Shown here: positions 13,253 through 25,140 of the stretch, one piece after another | Numbering within the stretch: position 1 is the stretch's first letter | How the letters are laid out: each line of letters starts with the position of its first letter | Notes under the pieces: generated by a model | The model's database searches: none | Told to the model about the DNA's origin: nothing | What the model saw: only the letters and a program-made list of their open reading frames with translations | Position numbers and translations under genes: made by a program | DNA from: Turbatrix aceti | Taxonomy: Eukaryota > Nematoda > Chromadorea > Rhabditida > Panagrolaimidae | Length of the DNA: 64,000 nucleotides | NCBI GenBank assembly: GCA_963969345.1 | Contig: OZ017769.1 | Location: forward strand, 4,963,725-5,027,724 | Reading direction: 5' to 3'

Positions 13253-16200
13253 ACGTGTTATGTATGTGCGTAACGTAAGAATAAATGCCATTTCCCCCCT
13301 TCGAGAACCGGATGAGCGAGCGCGTGTGCTGGATGCCGGAACGGCTGAAAGCCGCCTAAGACAATTGCATTCCATCTCCAGCCAGTCGGCCAAAAATAAA
13401 TAGTAAATAACAAAAAGCCACGACAGCATTTCTTTTTTTTCTACTGCGAGAAAGACCCCGTACTTTGGTCGGCTCCGGAAATTTGGTCTCTTCTAAAAAA
13501 AAGTCATTAGTGAGTGGTGCTGAGTTTCTTGGCCGCCCGCAAATGTATATACAATGGCGCGGTTGCATCGGTCGCCAGCCAACCAGTCGCGAATTGCGAT
13601 CGGTTTGCGAGATAACGCTAAAACTGGTCATTTGCGGATCCATCCCCGGGTGAAAACAATGAAGAAAACAAAACGCACGTCCCGACGACGTGTGAAGAAT
13701 AATCATCCGAAAAGTGATGGACCGACGCGGCTCGTCGTCGTCGTCTTCGCCGCCCGCCAGGACCGATCGATGCAGACGAGGAGGCGTGCATCGAGGATTG
13801 GGATTCATTTGGCTGGTTTGGTTGTCTGCGATACAAAACGAGACCACTTGACCCCTCTCGGCTACGCTGGAGAAGTGTTCGTTTAGTTTTTTGGAGTGCG
13901 CCAGACGGAAGAGAAGCGAACAGTCCGTTGTGCTTGCGTTTTGTTGCGTGTTCCGTCGCGCCACACTACATCCACATCCTCGTCGTCGTCGCGCACCGAC
14001 GCCGCAAACAGCTTCGTGTCGACTTTTTTACTGACAAGCTAGCTTATATCGTATACTTCGATGGCATTTACGGTGTCAACGGAGCGTGGAGCGTGACTTT
14101 GCTTAACAGGCCGAGGGGAGAATTGTTTCACTGCTAACAACGTTTGTATCCCTTTTTTCACGCTTCCAACCGGTTTTGTACCTCACTGGGCTCCCTTTTT
14201 TTTCCCTGTACGTCCAGGGTAACCTGAGCGCGCCTACGAAGCCCCACAAGTTCAAAGAACGACTAACGTGAGTTTTCAGAACTCGGGACTAAAATTGCCT
14301 TTAAAGTAGTGCCATTATTTTTTTTATAGTTTTTAAGTGCCCGATTTCCTTTTTTGGGCCTGCGACGTGCGTATCCACTCCAACAAAGGTCACTGAGACC
14401 ACGGAGAGCAGTGGAAGCGCAGTCAGTCTAGTCTCGAACTATTTGGTCGGGATTGTATGTAATCCGTCCCGGACTGTGCGAAAGAAAGCCCGAGGGTGAG
14501 TGCGACTTTCCTTTCTGGCCTTGGTAGTTAGTCTTTGTGGTCGCGTCATTTTATCCTCCTTGATTGACGGACGCCCCGGCGCGTAGCCAGTCCCACCCAG
14601 CTGGCCTCGCGCCGTGGTTGTACTCGTGCTCTCTTCGGCCAGTCGAGCGAGAGATTCCAGCCTGCGAGTGACCGCCTCGCTGAGAAGAAAGCCAGACGCT
14701 AAACCGAAAGCCAGGCCGCGGCCGCGGCCGTCGTCCGGACGGGCGAGAGGAAGCGAGGCGAGCGGGTGGCGCTGTCCTACTGCTGCGACCACCAGCGACA
14801 ACGACAACGGCGACTGCGACTGCAGTGTCCCGGGAATTCTCGCGAGTGCCACTTGCATTCTGCTGCTTTTCTTCAGTACAACAGCGGTTCCTCGTACTTT
14901 TTTGGCGTTTTTGCGGGCGCTACTGTTGTTTTCTCAGATTTCAACATCGAAAGCACGTTTCTATGCATTTTGGATGATCTCATCCTTCTAAGACGCCCGC
15001 AAACCGGTTGTCTCGTGGTTGGGTGAACCCCAATTAACAGGTGCTGCGTCGGCAGACTCCTTGTTTTCTGGGTCTTCTGGTTGCCAGATTTCATATTTTT
15101 GTCTCCCTGTCTGCCCCTGGGGTTTGCGTGTTCGTGTTTCTCCCGCAAATGACAAACATATGGAATCCAGGTGACCGCGTGCATCACGAGTTGCAGCGTA
15201 TCATTTTCTTTCTTATCGTTAGGTGTTTTTTGAGACGTACGACTTATTTTTGGATTAACGAACAGTCCGTCCGCCTCTGATAAAGGGGGTCGTTTGCCTG
15301 CCCGGTAAATATTGCGTTCGTGCTTGCGTGCGTGTTTTTCTCGGAGATCGGTCTGTCTGAGTCGGCCAGCTGGCACGGCAGCTTGCTATGTATACCCAGC
15401 GCCTGTCATGATAACCTCACTTTTCAAACGGCCGCCGGGCAAATTCTGTTGCGACCTCGCTAATACAATTTGTTGTTGATTTTTGTTATTCGCCGTCACG
15501 TCATGCCATCAGCCCTGTTTCTTGGTCGCTGCTCATCCTCTCCCGAGGTCTTACGTCTTCGTCGGTCGGCTGCGATGACGGATGGGCTGGCTCATAAGCT
15601 GCTTGGGGGGTTATTTTGGGCACAACAACAGCCCCGCGGAAAGGGCAGCCAGGCCAGAGTGCCACTCGTTCGTTCGTTCGTTCGTTTACACGTGAAAGGA
15701 CGCGGGAACTTGATTTGTGTCCTTCGTCCTTTGTCCCTTGTTCTTTGTCTGCACCGCTCTGTCCGACCAGGCCGGGTCAATTTCGATTTACCAAAAGTTA
15801 TCCGTGATTCCCTTTTTTTTTAAACAAAAAAATAGTGTTTTGAAAGGTGTCGGTCGTCGACACGTGTTGACGCCCGGTTCGCGCCGGTGAATCTCGCGCT
15901 GAACAATCACGTCCATCACTGTTTCTGTTTGCACAGCGTGTCGCAAAGTTTCTCACCCTCCGACGTCTTACAAAAAAACAAATAATATTTTTGATGAGTT
16001 TTTTCCTTGTTTTTCACACACTTGGCAAAAAACTGTCAAAAAGCAGCGTGTTTGAGACAGCCGGGCTTTCCTTCCCGTTTCTGTGTTGCTGACACGCAGC
16101 CTAGGCTGCTTCTTCCCACCGGGGTCGTGTCGCTCTAACGTTCCCTTCCGCTGGCACTTAACCGGACATAGGGCATTAATGACCACGACCATCTCCCTTC

Positions 16201-17833
16201 TCTGATCCGTGCAGGATAGGATGTGCAACCAACATCCCGTGATCGTCGGCCTGCCCTGCTGCTGCTGATGTGTTTTTTTTTGCAGCCGGTGTCGGTGATG
16301 ATGTAATACGCTGACTCATCCGTTCCCGGAATCAGCGGGTAGGACGGGAGGGACCGACCGCGTCGTCGATGAAGAAGCGGAAGGAGGCGCGTCTCCTCTC
16401 CTCTCGGCGCGATTTATGTATAGACTTCCATGAGGCTTTTGTCACTCGTCCAGGTGACGCGACGTGCACCGTGCGGGATTTCAAGCAATCTCCTGGCTTG
16501 GGGGAGAGAGAGAGGGCGGATTGTCCTTTGAGGAGGGCGCCTGAGGCTTTCGACGCGCTGCGCAGTGCAATGCACTGGCGGACGACTTTAGACCTTTCCT
16601 CGTCCTTGTTTGTTTACTCCCGCGGGGGCTCCCGCTTTGTTTACATCAGTTCAAGTGTTTTTTAGATTTTTCATATCAGTCAAAGTATAAAAGATAGGGA
16701 ATTTTTTTTTGAAGCGCTTGAGGCTGTTTTAGCGCGATTTATTTTAAAGTAGGGATTTTTATGATTTCTGGACTAAAATAAAAACAAAATTGAAGAAATG
16801 TGATTTTTTGATCAAAAAACACCTCTGTGAATGGGTTTATTTATGTTTCAGCCCACAATTTTTCGCTTTTGCTCTTCTGACTCATGCTGATTCATGCCAG
16901 AGTGCGTAGGCCCGGCTGGCGTCGGGACAAAGAACGGAATGCTCTGTAGGGTCTTCGCTCGCTCGTTTGGTCTGTCGAAGCGGAAAAGGGAGATTATTCA
17001 AGCACCGATAAGACCCTTTCTTTAACTTTCGTTATCACACAATGTCCTACGACCGACGCTACCGACCGAACGTCGTCATGAGACAGGTGTTTTGGTCGCT
17101 TCGTTGGTTGCGTGGACGCTCTCGGGGCACTGGATCTTCGGCGCGGCACCTGTCCCCGTGTCGCCTCCGTCCGACCACCACCTGTCCACCCTCCCCCGCT
17201 CTTTGGCGCTCTGCCGACGTGAGAGTTGCGACTACGCAAGCAGGCCGACCTGGCCTGGCTTACCTGATCGATCACTCACTTTTTTTTGTGTTTTGCCCGG
17301 ATCGGTTGTTTTTTGGAGATTGCTCATCGCCCGCCGGCCGGCTGATTAATTAATTAATTAGTCACCGGCTTGCACGCTGTGCTCGTTCACCGGTGTGGCC
17401 GGCAGCTGACTTGGTGGGTATTTTTATCATTCCGTGGGGTTGGCGTTGATTTTCTTGCGTTTATTTACCTGTCCACCTGCAGCCGCGGCCGGTCGTGAAC
17501 GCCTTGCCTTGCCTTGGCTCGTTCAAACTTGGAACAAACGATCGATGAGATTAGTCAATGACCAGCCGCATCCTCGTCTGGCAAAGCGCGCCGAACGAAC
17601 CCCAACAAAAAAGCCCGGCCAAAATGAACTTTATTTGGCATTTTGTAGAAATTAGCATATGTTATACGTTTTTTCACCCAAATGTCTGATTCGTTTTGTA
17701 TGTTTTCCTTGCGGTAAGGCTTCATTCACCCACACACACACACATACACCGCTCCCCAGCTTTGATTGTTACCCCCAATTGCGTGGTGGTCCGAGAGAGT
17801 TGATCACACTTCCACGCGTCCCTGGGTGGCACA
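13253..17833. other. 4.6-kb spacer without recognised genes
   Basis: No frame shows coding character on either strand. Simple repeats are present, for example a GTTCG tetramer run near 15668-15685 and a CA run near 17730-17746. The right part should hold the promoter of the TLC-domain gene. Confidence 0.5.
13395..13400 (+). terminator. Poly(A) signal of the astacin gene
   Basis: AATAAA lies about 143 nt after the astacin stop codon. Its place argues that the gene ends here and that no downstream thrombospondin exon is missing. Confidence 0.55.
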
Positions 17834-19453
17834 ATGACCAACGTCCTGTCCACGAACACGTTCGCGAATTTGTTTTCCAACTTTCCTGGAGCCAGCGTTT
17901 TTACAGCGGCCGACGGTGGCACCGACGATTCTCGGCACGACGATCGACAGGCACTCAAGAGATCCTATAACAGGTTATTCGTTGCCATAACCGGCAATTC
18001 GACCGCTTGGACACGCGAATACGCCGGACGTGTCTCAGTTGTTGTTATCGTATACAAGACAATTCAAAGCGGTGTCATGAAGCCCGTTATCAATCCTGAG
18101 TACCAGGAGCTCGTTGAAGCTATCGCTTACGTAAGTTTTTTTTTTCATTTTTTTCAAATCTGTCACGTTTTTTGAAGTCAAAACAAAACAGATAATTAGT
18201 ATATTTTCTCATCCAGAATTCCGAAACGAGCACGTATTTGTCAATTGCATGGACTTTATTTATGCAGCCCGTTTTTCAGGTCCTTTTGTCACTCGTCTGC
18301 TACCGTATTCTGCAGTTCGCTGTGAGATGGTACCTCTTTGGCAAATGCACATTCCGAACGTTTTCGTACTTCCAATTCAACCGTCTCCGGCGTCGTCGCA
18401 ATCGCACGCCACCCGATAGCCAGTCGCTCCAGAATGTCCCACCCAACAAAAAGTGGCGCATCTGCAACGAAGTCGTCTCGCTCATCCACTCGGTCGTCTC
18501 CGGCCTCTGGGCGCTCTACGTCATCCTCTACTACCACGTCCACAACGATATGATTTACTTCCGCGCTCCGGATGGGATGTACCTCATCTACATGTCGTTT
18601 GGCTACATCGTGCACGATCTCATCGACCTCCTCATCAACGAGCGATCCATGCGTATCGTCGAACTACTCTTCCACCACGTCGTCGTGCTTGTGGCATTCT
18701 TCGTGACGCTCTTCTCCGGAAAGTTTCTTGCCGTCGTCATCTTTGGCCTGCTCATGGAGCTCAATAGCATCTTTCTCCACTCCCGATCGCTTCTCAATCT
18801 TTATCGTCACCCGAAGAAGAGCGTTGGATTCAGGATTATTGCTCTGCTCAACATCGTTACTTTTATGATCTTCCGCATGGCGGTTTCTGCTTTCCTCATC
18901 AAATGGCAGGTCGTTGAGGTCGCCAACTTCCCGTGGTGGCAGGTGACCCTCAATTTCTTGGTTATCTTTTCTCTCGTAAGTTTTTTTTGACTAATGCCGA
19001 AAATTTCGGGCTTGAGTATCCGAAAACCCCAAAAAATGATCATGAAAGAAACAATTTTCGTTTCAAGACCTTCTTTTTGGTATACAAAACTTTTCGTGCC
19101 GAGACATCATTGAAAATTTTTTTTGAACAAACGAATATTATTTGACCTCTTTTTTTTAGGCTGCGACCAACACAGTTCTCTGCTACCGTGTCATGGCTGC
19201 CGACGGCCTCTTCGGCAAGAAACGCGCCCGCGGCGATCGTCCCGTCGACACGAAGAGCGAAGACACCCCAACCAACGAGGAGGAAGACGACGACGAGGAG
19301 GACGAGAACTACGAAGACGACGCGAGCGACGACGTCGAAAGCGGCGACGGAGCCAACGTCGATGGCCAGAAGAACGCGCTTCTCACTACCGTCGTCTCGG
19401 ATCACCAGCAGCCTGTCGTCACGACCGGCAACGGTGTCAATCCGGCCGTCTGA
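17834..19453 (+). CDS. TLC-domain membrane protein of the TLCD1/2 (FLD-1) type
   Basis: Three exons: 17834-18130, 18217-18975 and 19160-19453 (449 residues), all joined in phase 0. The core from about residue 195 to 365 carries the TLC pattern: a helix with HSVVSGLWALYV, then GYIVHDLIDLL, then ELLFHHVVVLVAFF, then LMELNSIFLHSRSLL. This order and these words match TLCD1/TLCD2 and C. elegans FLD-1 rather than ceramide synthase, whose extra histidine pair is absent. Those proteins limit incorporation of polyunsaturated fatty acids into membrane phospholipids. About 100 extra N-terminal residues precede the first helix. The C-terminus is an acidic tail (runs of E and D at about 385-425). Both ends make it much longer than human TLCD1 (about 250 residues), and the function of the extensions is unknown. 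Confidence 0.75.
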
Positions 19454-19829
19454 TCGAGGTGCCCCCGGGGCCGGCCCCTTACTTCTTTTGTTTGTCTCTC
19501 ATTCGCGTTTCTACGGGTAACCGTCGCGTCGTCGAATTCCAGAGCGATAAAAAAGGCGATTGCGAACTCTGGGCTGGCTTTGGCCTGCCGCGTCTTGCCC
19601 TCCACCCCCCTATTTATATATTTGTGTAATTACCGAGCGCATCGACGTCTCCTACTAACGTTTTTGCCCTATCGAAGGCCCTAGCGTAGCGCTCACCGTA
19701 CCGAGCTTGTTGTACCCCTGCTCCGAATTCATAAACGTACATAATTGGCACTCGGCGTGGAAATTTGAGCGAGGATCGGGGTTGGAAAAATATCAATGAT
19801 TTTATCAAATTTAGTTTGTTAAAAAAATC

Positions 19830-19875
19830 TGTTCGTTCGCGAACACGGTCAAAAATGTTCGCGGTTGTTCGATTT
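19830..19875. repeat. Dispersed repeat copy, GTTCGTTCGCGAACA family
   Basis: Contains the 20-base string GTTCGTTCGCGAACACGGTC, which recurs at 26650. A related sequence lies at 21608-21660. The centre is palindromic (TTCGCGAA). Confidence 0.7.
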
Positions 19876-19965
19876 TTGAAACAAATTTAAAAAAAAAATT
19901 TGTTGCTCATTTCTGGCGAAGATTGATCCAAACATGCAAATTGAACGTTGAACAGCCGACAGTGC

Positions 19966-19972
19966 TATAAAA
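19966..19972 (+). promoter_or_regulatory. TATA box of the four-helix membrane protein gene
   Basis: TATAAAA sits 45 nt before the start codon at 20011, with no splice acceptor between, so transcription probably starts about 15-20 nt before the ATG. The same spacing occurs at the 7TM receptor gene at 29807. Confidence 0.5.
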
Positions 19973-20010
19973 GCGATTTGAACAGCCACATCCTCATTCA
20001 TAGCTAGGCG

Positions 20011-20977
20011 ATGTCAAACGAGCATACGAAGGACGACGACTCCAGACCACTGCTGCCTCCGGACTGCGGAATCCGCTACAACACCGCACCGGGCGAGAAG
20101 AAGGCGGCAAAGCGAGATGGCATGTGTTGCGGGATACGCATCAGGGTAAGTTCAGCGCCTAGTGAATTGGCAAACAAATAAAATTCGTCGCAAAAATCAA
20201 AAACAAATTTTCAAATATTAAAAACTGCGTTTTCTTTGTTCTTACTAATTTTTTTTCTTCTTTCGTCGTTTTTTTTCTATTTTTTGTTCAAATATCATAT
20301 TTTTAAATGCGTTTTTTGTGTTTCAATTTTTTTTTGAATTTTTACCGTTTTTTTCCATTTTTTGTTAAAATTGTTTTATCCATAAATTTTTGCCAAATTG
20401 ATCGTTACGCCTGTTTCAGGACGTGGTATTCATCACGATAATTGTGATGTGCTCAATGATAGTACTCAAGCTCGGACTCGACTCACTGCTCCTGCAGATC
20501 CAGGAGGGAGAGCAATTGCCCTGGGAGATTGTTATCATGTCCGTCGGCATCAACGGTATCGTCACGATCTGCATCGCGCTTGCACTCTACACCGAATACG
20601 TCATTTTTTGCTACATGGCGTTGGGCGTCCTCTTTATTAATTTGTCGCGTGATACCTTTATCACCATAGATATGATTGCACATCCAGAGGATATCCATGC
20701 CTTCGCCAGCACCGCTTTCTACAATCTCACTTTTGTTACCATACGCATTGGAGTCACGATTGTCGTCTGCAGATTTACCTATTACCTGCACAGAAAATGG
20801 TGGAGAGCCAGGCAGCAGCGGAAGAAAGAAGCGACAAGCACAGATGCTACCCCGAAGAATGAAACCAGTGACACTCCTGTGGAAACAGGTACCACTCCCG
20901 CGACAACCGAAAACGCTGCCCTCGCATCAGCGGACGTGGCGCAGCAGAACGTGACTCCCGCCACCGAAAGCACCTGA
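20011..20977 (+). CDS. Unknown four-helix membrane protein
   Basis: Two exons: 20011-20145 and 20420-20977 (230 residues, phase 0). The cytosolic-looking N-terminus contains RPLLPP, a possible acidic-dileucine-type sorting signal (DDDSRPLL), and a Cys-Cys pair just before the first helix. Four hydrophobic segments follow at about residues 47-66, 78-98, 101-117 and 143-162. The last ends in a basic run (RKWWRARQQRKK). The C-terminal 60 residues are Thr/Ala/Glu-rich and probably disordered. The four-helix layout with a lysosomal-type signal loosely recalls LAPTM-like proteins, but I see no defining motif, so no function is assigned. A poly(A) signal follows the stop by 39 nt. Confidence 0.7.
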
Positions 20978-21015
20978 ACGATCACAAATTTGAATGTTTT
21001 TTTTTAAATTTATGT

Positions 21016-21021
21016 AATAAA
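21016..21021 (+). terminator. Poly(A) signal of the four-helix protein gene
   Basis: AATAAA 39 nt after the stop codon. Confidence 0.6.
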
Positions 21022-21139
21022 TGCTCTGGAGTTGCCAAAAACCATCCAAAAATGTTTTTCCACTTAAAAAAATTACTTTGTTAAAAGTAATTTTTTTAAA
21101 AACATCAAAAAAATCAAAACGAATTTTTTTCTTAAAAAA

Positions 21140-22092
21140 ACAAAAAAAAGTTTTTCATATTTTTTAATTTCTCGGCATAAAAAAATAAGTCCCGGGCTGC
21201 AAGTTTGCATAAGTCTAGGGTCACAGACAGGTGACGCAAATCCTGGAGTTCAGACAGCACTTGGCGCAATTCGAATTCGTAATCCGAGATCGGGATAGGC
21301 ATGTTTTCGCTTTTTTTTTGTTTGCTTAACAAAACATATTTGTGGACTCATTTGTGCTTTGCAATGGCACAGAAATACAATTTTCGACGAAAACTACAAA
21401 AACGACCAAGCCTTGTTTTTTTGCCAAAACAGTTGTCATCGGGTTCTCGGGCTTCTGCAACATTGTTTTTTGTTTTGTTTTTTTTTGCTCACTCAGGTGC
21501 TTCAGGTGAGCAATTCTGGTGCAGGATTCAGAGTATCAGATGACGGTAGTAAAAGCTGCAACGAGGGTCAGAAAGGACAGTATGAGGGGATCCAAGGCAG
21601 GGATAGGGTTCGTTCGAGTTTGTTCGCGAACACTGACAAAATTGTTCGCGTCCGTTTGATTTCTCGAAAAAAATTTATACTTTTTCAATCACCGCTCTGA
21701 GCGTGTGGGAGGCCGTGATGATCGTGTTGAAGACAAAAAACATGCACCTGGGCTCGGATTTATACCAGATGGTCTTGAAGAGCTTCCTGGTACGTCGTCT
21801 TCTTCCTACGACAGAAGAAGCACCAGGTCAAGCACGTCAGTGCCAACTCCTACATTGTGATGATGTCAGTGAAAATTAACAATGACAACTTCTCGGACTC
21901 TCCCGAAGCAACTGCAGTTGCTATTGAAGTCATTCGTCCACGGAAGCGTGTCTTACGACTTTTTTTTGTTTTTGGGATATAAAAGGTCCAAAAGCAGGCT
22001 GTTATGACCGTCACGGTCTTTGTTTCTGTCCTTTGGCTCCGCCTAGTTTGCTTACCCTTTTTCGGGTCCCATGGAATGCAATACAGAAGCAA
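21140..22092 (-). pseudogene. Possible decayed or multi-exon membrane-protein gene
   Basis: Several minus-strand fragments look coding but do not join into one frame. From 22092 down, a frame reads KTVTVITACFWTFYIP and ends LSLLIFTDIITM at a stop near 21850. A second frame after an acceptor-like TCGTAG near 21805 reads RKLFKTIWYK, then FFVFNTIITASHTLRAVIE, and stops at about 21678. Farther on come a hydrophobic piece (LILSFLTLVAAFTTVI, about 21550-21590) and a charged piece (ISDYEFELRQVLSELQDL, about 21230-21300). The hydrophobic words suggest membrane helices. A GTTCGCGAAC repeat is inserted between them. It may be a receptor pseudogene or an unresolved real gene; the family is not identified. 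Confidence 0.25.
21608..21660. repeat. Dispersed repeat copy, GTTCGTTCGCGAACA family (diverged)
   Basis: TTCGTTCGAGTTTGTTCGCGAACACTG and a following TTGTTCGCG match the family seen at 19830 and 26554, with small insertions. Confidence 0.55.
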
Positions 22093-25000
22093 ACGTGGAT
22101 TTCGGTGCCGGGAAACGGTTGGGTAATTTTATTGCGCTTTTCCAATGATTTTTGGTCATTTTTGGTCGTTGTGACGTTTTAAAAGTGCAAGATCAAATTT
22201 TTTTTCGAACGCGTGTTTTTCAGACACGTGAAACTTTCTGGGATTGGCGGCAGTCGAACCTTCTTTGGCCTCGCTCATATTTGCAAAATAAATATTGTTT
22301 TACAGATTTTCTATGGCGTGCAAAATAATATTATGTACAAACGTCACTTTGCGTGCAAAAAATGTTCGTCCTCCAGAAATCGTTGTTGCCCGCCCAAAAT
22401 CATGAAATCCTGTCCATTAGAACACTTTCCACCCTCTTCGAGGTCCTTGGGTCGTCCTCCTCGAAACAAACCACCACCACCACCCTCACGTTCCGCTTCC
22501 TCGTCTTTTCCGTGTTTGGTGTCTTGTCGAGGACTCTGCGGGAGCCGAGCGGAAACATCTGCGCCACCCTTGCTCCCCCGTGTTTTCGCGTAATGGCAAA
22601 TAATATATGTATATTTAGCAAATGAGTGTTATTGTTTAATGTAGTGTTATTGGTGCTCTTCATAGACCCCTCTCGTCTCTGAGGAATCACGCCAGGCCAC
22701 CGCCAGTCAACGTCCGCATTTGGCACGACACGCCTCTTTGTTGTCGTCTCCGCCATCCCACCTGTGTCATCTCACCCTGTTTAGCCTTGGGGGGCTTCAG
22801 TTGTGTGCCGTTTGATTTCCTGATGTCTTGTATTCATCCTTGTTTATCCGGAAGCAGTGCGGTGAGGTGCGCGCGCTTTCCGCGAAGGGCTCGGCTAAAA
22901 CGGGAGTGCCAAAGCCCGTGGCCTTGCAGCTTGACTAATTTGGCGTCATTTTGACCTCCGTGTTTTCACTTATTTTAATCTTAAGCCCCCAAATCCAGGC
23001 GCACAAACAAATCCTCAGATGATTGTTTTTTGTCTGAGTGAGCAAAAACAAGTTTATAAAAAAGCCTAAAAAAGGCCCAAAAAATGTCGAGATGTCGGGT
23101 GTTTGTAATACAAAAAAAAATATATTTTTTTTATTATTAACATATTTTTATAAATATTTTTTTTTATTAAAAAAATATATATTTATAAAAATATAAAAAA
23201 ATATGTATCTTTTTATAAATTTTACAATAAAATTGAAATACTACAACAAAAAAAACACGATTCACAAAATGTGATTTTTTTGAATAAAAAAATTAGCACA
23301 AAGTAATTTTTTTTGGCTAACAATTTTTTTTTTAATTTAACACTTTGTGAATTTTTTGTCAAAATATTTTTTTCTGATCGTTACAAATACCGTGGACTTT
23401 GTAATACACTGAACTTTGCCATGTTTTTTGTAACGCATTGTTTTTTGTATCAAGCCGACAAAAAATAGGTCCATTGAGAGCCTTGATTACAACCGACATT
23501 TTTTAGCACCTTTTGAGCTCTTGTGACCCCAGATGACCATTTTTTTGGCCCCTTGAAAACAAGCCGAATCGAGGGCACTTTTAATGGCGCGATTAAAACG
23601 TTTTCGTAGCTGTTTTATTTTTGTGAACATTACGCAACAATAAGGAGAAAGCAATTTCCGGTTATGCGTAATCTTGATTTCCGGAGATCTCTCACAGGCC
23701 GCAAAATGAGTGGGAGGCAGCGTGGCGTATCTTGCGAGCAGCAAAGCTCACGTGTCATTAGGGAATGGTGGTGGCATTCAGCGTTTGCGTGTAATGCTGA
23801 AAAGAGACACCTTTCGGCTGGGCAAACACCACGACCGGCCACGGCACACGGCCATCGATGGTAGAGTGCAAAATGAACCTCGAGAAGACGATGATGAAGA
23901 ATAGATGAGCTGTATCAGATGCCTGCTAGCCTTCAGGCATGCGCATTCATTGGCATTTCATGCCGGAAGTCAACCCGCTCCTTGCTCGGCCGGTTTGGCG
24001 TCATTTCCTTTATTTTGCCCGGGTCGTCTTTTTTTTTTCCAAAATTGAGAGATGCGTCCGACCACGCATGGCCACGTGATGATTGTCATTGTCATTGTCG
24101 CGCTCGGGGTCGGGTATATTTAGGGAGGATCGGGTTGCTCTTTGGTGCTGTCTGGCGAACAATACACAACCCCAATCGTCTAAGAAACCGTTTTCCGTTT
24201 CTTACTCCAGGTAAAACTACAGATGGGCGTGGTCTCGGAGCGAATTCCAGTAGCAATGGATGGTTGGATGCATTGTTAGGCTTTTGTTAAGAGAACAATG
24301 ACTAATTTCTTTAACAGACAAAATTAGGGGAGCCCTACCTGTCTATCTGCCTACCTGCCTACGCACAGACCCGGCCGTCTGCGCAAAAACGTGAAACGTG
24401 ACCTAAGAAAACTTGAAAACTTGCTTCAAAGTTTTAACGAAAATGCGGCGGTGGCAAGAAAACAAACCTGGGTGATAAATAAATATAAAAATAGAGTATA
24501 ACTATAGTTGCCAACTTTCCATAAATTTGGGGTTAGGGTGCGTCGTGAGAACGTTGAATTGGGTTCTTCTTTTTTCTCAAAACAGTGTTTAAAAATGGCA
24601 TTTGTCAGTGTCCAATGGCGTGCTTGCCTCTTGGTATGTTGTACCCGCCTAATTGCACGTCGTAACCTCGTTTGCCTGCACGTCACAAATTATGTACAAT
24701 CTCTGTCGGGAGTGCAAAGTCACAGTCACCGAGCAAGCAGGCAAGCGCGAATGGGCTGTCGGGTGTGTCGTCGTCGGTGGGCAGCACCCCTCTGGCCACT
24801 TGCATTCTTTGTCTTTGTCAGATCGTTGTCACGGAACTTTCCCTCCAGAATGCCCGGTTTTGCGTGTTTTGCGTGTCGTGTCGTTTGTCGCGGGAGTTCG
24901 GATGACTGGCGGCACTTCCCCTCTAATTAGGCAGCCGCCGGTGAAAACAACCGCGCCCGTCTTTGGCGCCAGACGGTTTTTGCCGTGTTATTCCTGTCCT

Positions 25001-25140
25001 CCCCCCAAAAAAAGACAGTCGTAATGAGCGTGGGCCTGTTTATTTTATTTTATTTTATTTCAATAAACAGCTTTAAAAAAACCCGTTGATTTTTCCAGAG
25101 GACACACGAGTCACAAGTGCATAAGCTCAAAGTACGGTTA
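22093..25140. other. 3-kb spacer, partly extremely AT-rich
   Basis: No coding frame is supported. The part from about 23107 to 23380 is almost entirely A and T with many self-complementary runs. The remainder is mixed sequence. The last part should be the promoter of the secreted-protein gene at 25141; a run of TTTTA repeats lies at 25041-25062. Confidence 0.5.

Larger units (their letters stand above)
19454..20010. other. Spacer with a repeat copy and promoter
   Basis: Holds the 3' UTR of the TLC gene, one copy of the GTTCGCGAAC repeat (19830-19875), an AT-rich stretch and the TATA box at 19966. Nothing coding is seen. Confidence 0.5.

Noticed and set aside
22004..22126. Short plus-strand frame with a leader-like start (MTVTVFVSVLWLRL) 20 nt after a TATAAAA
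   Set aside because: The TATA-to-ATG gap is too short, the frame ends after 40 codons without a good donor, and the TATA letters coincide with coding-like sequence of the minus-strand fragments.
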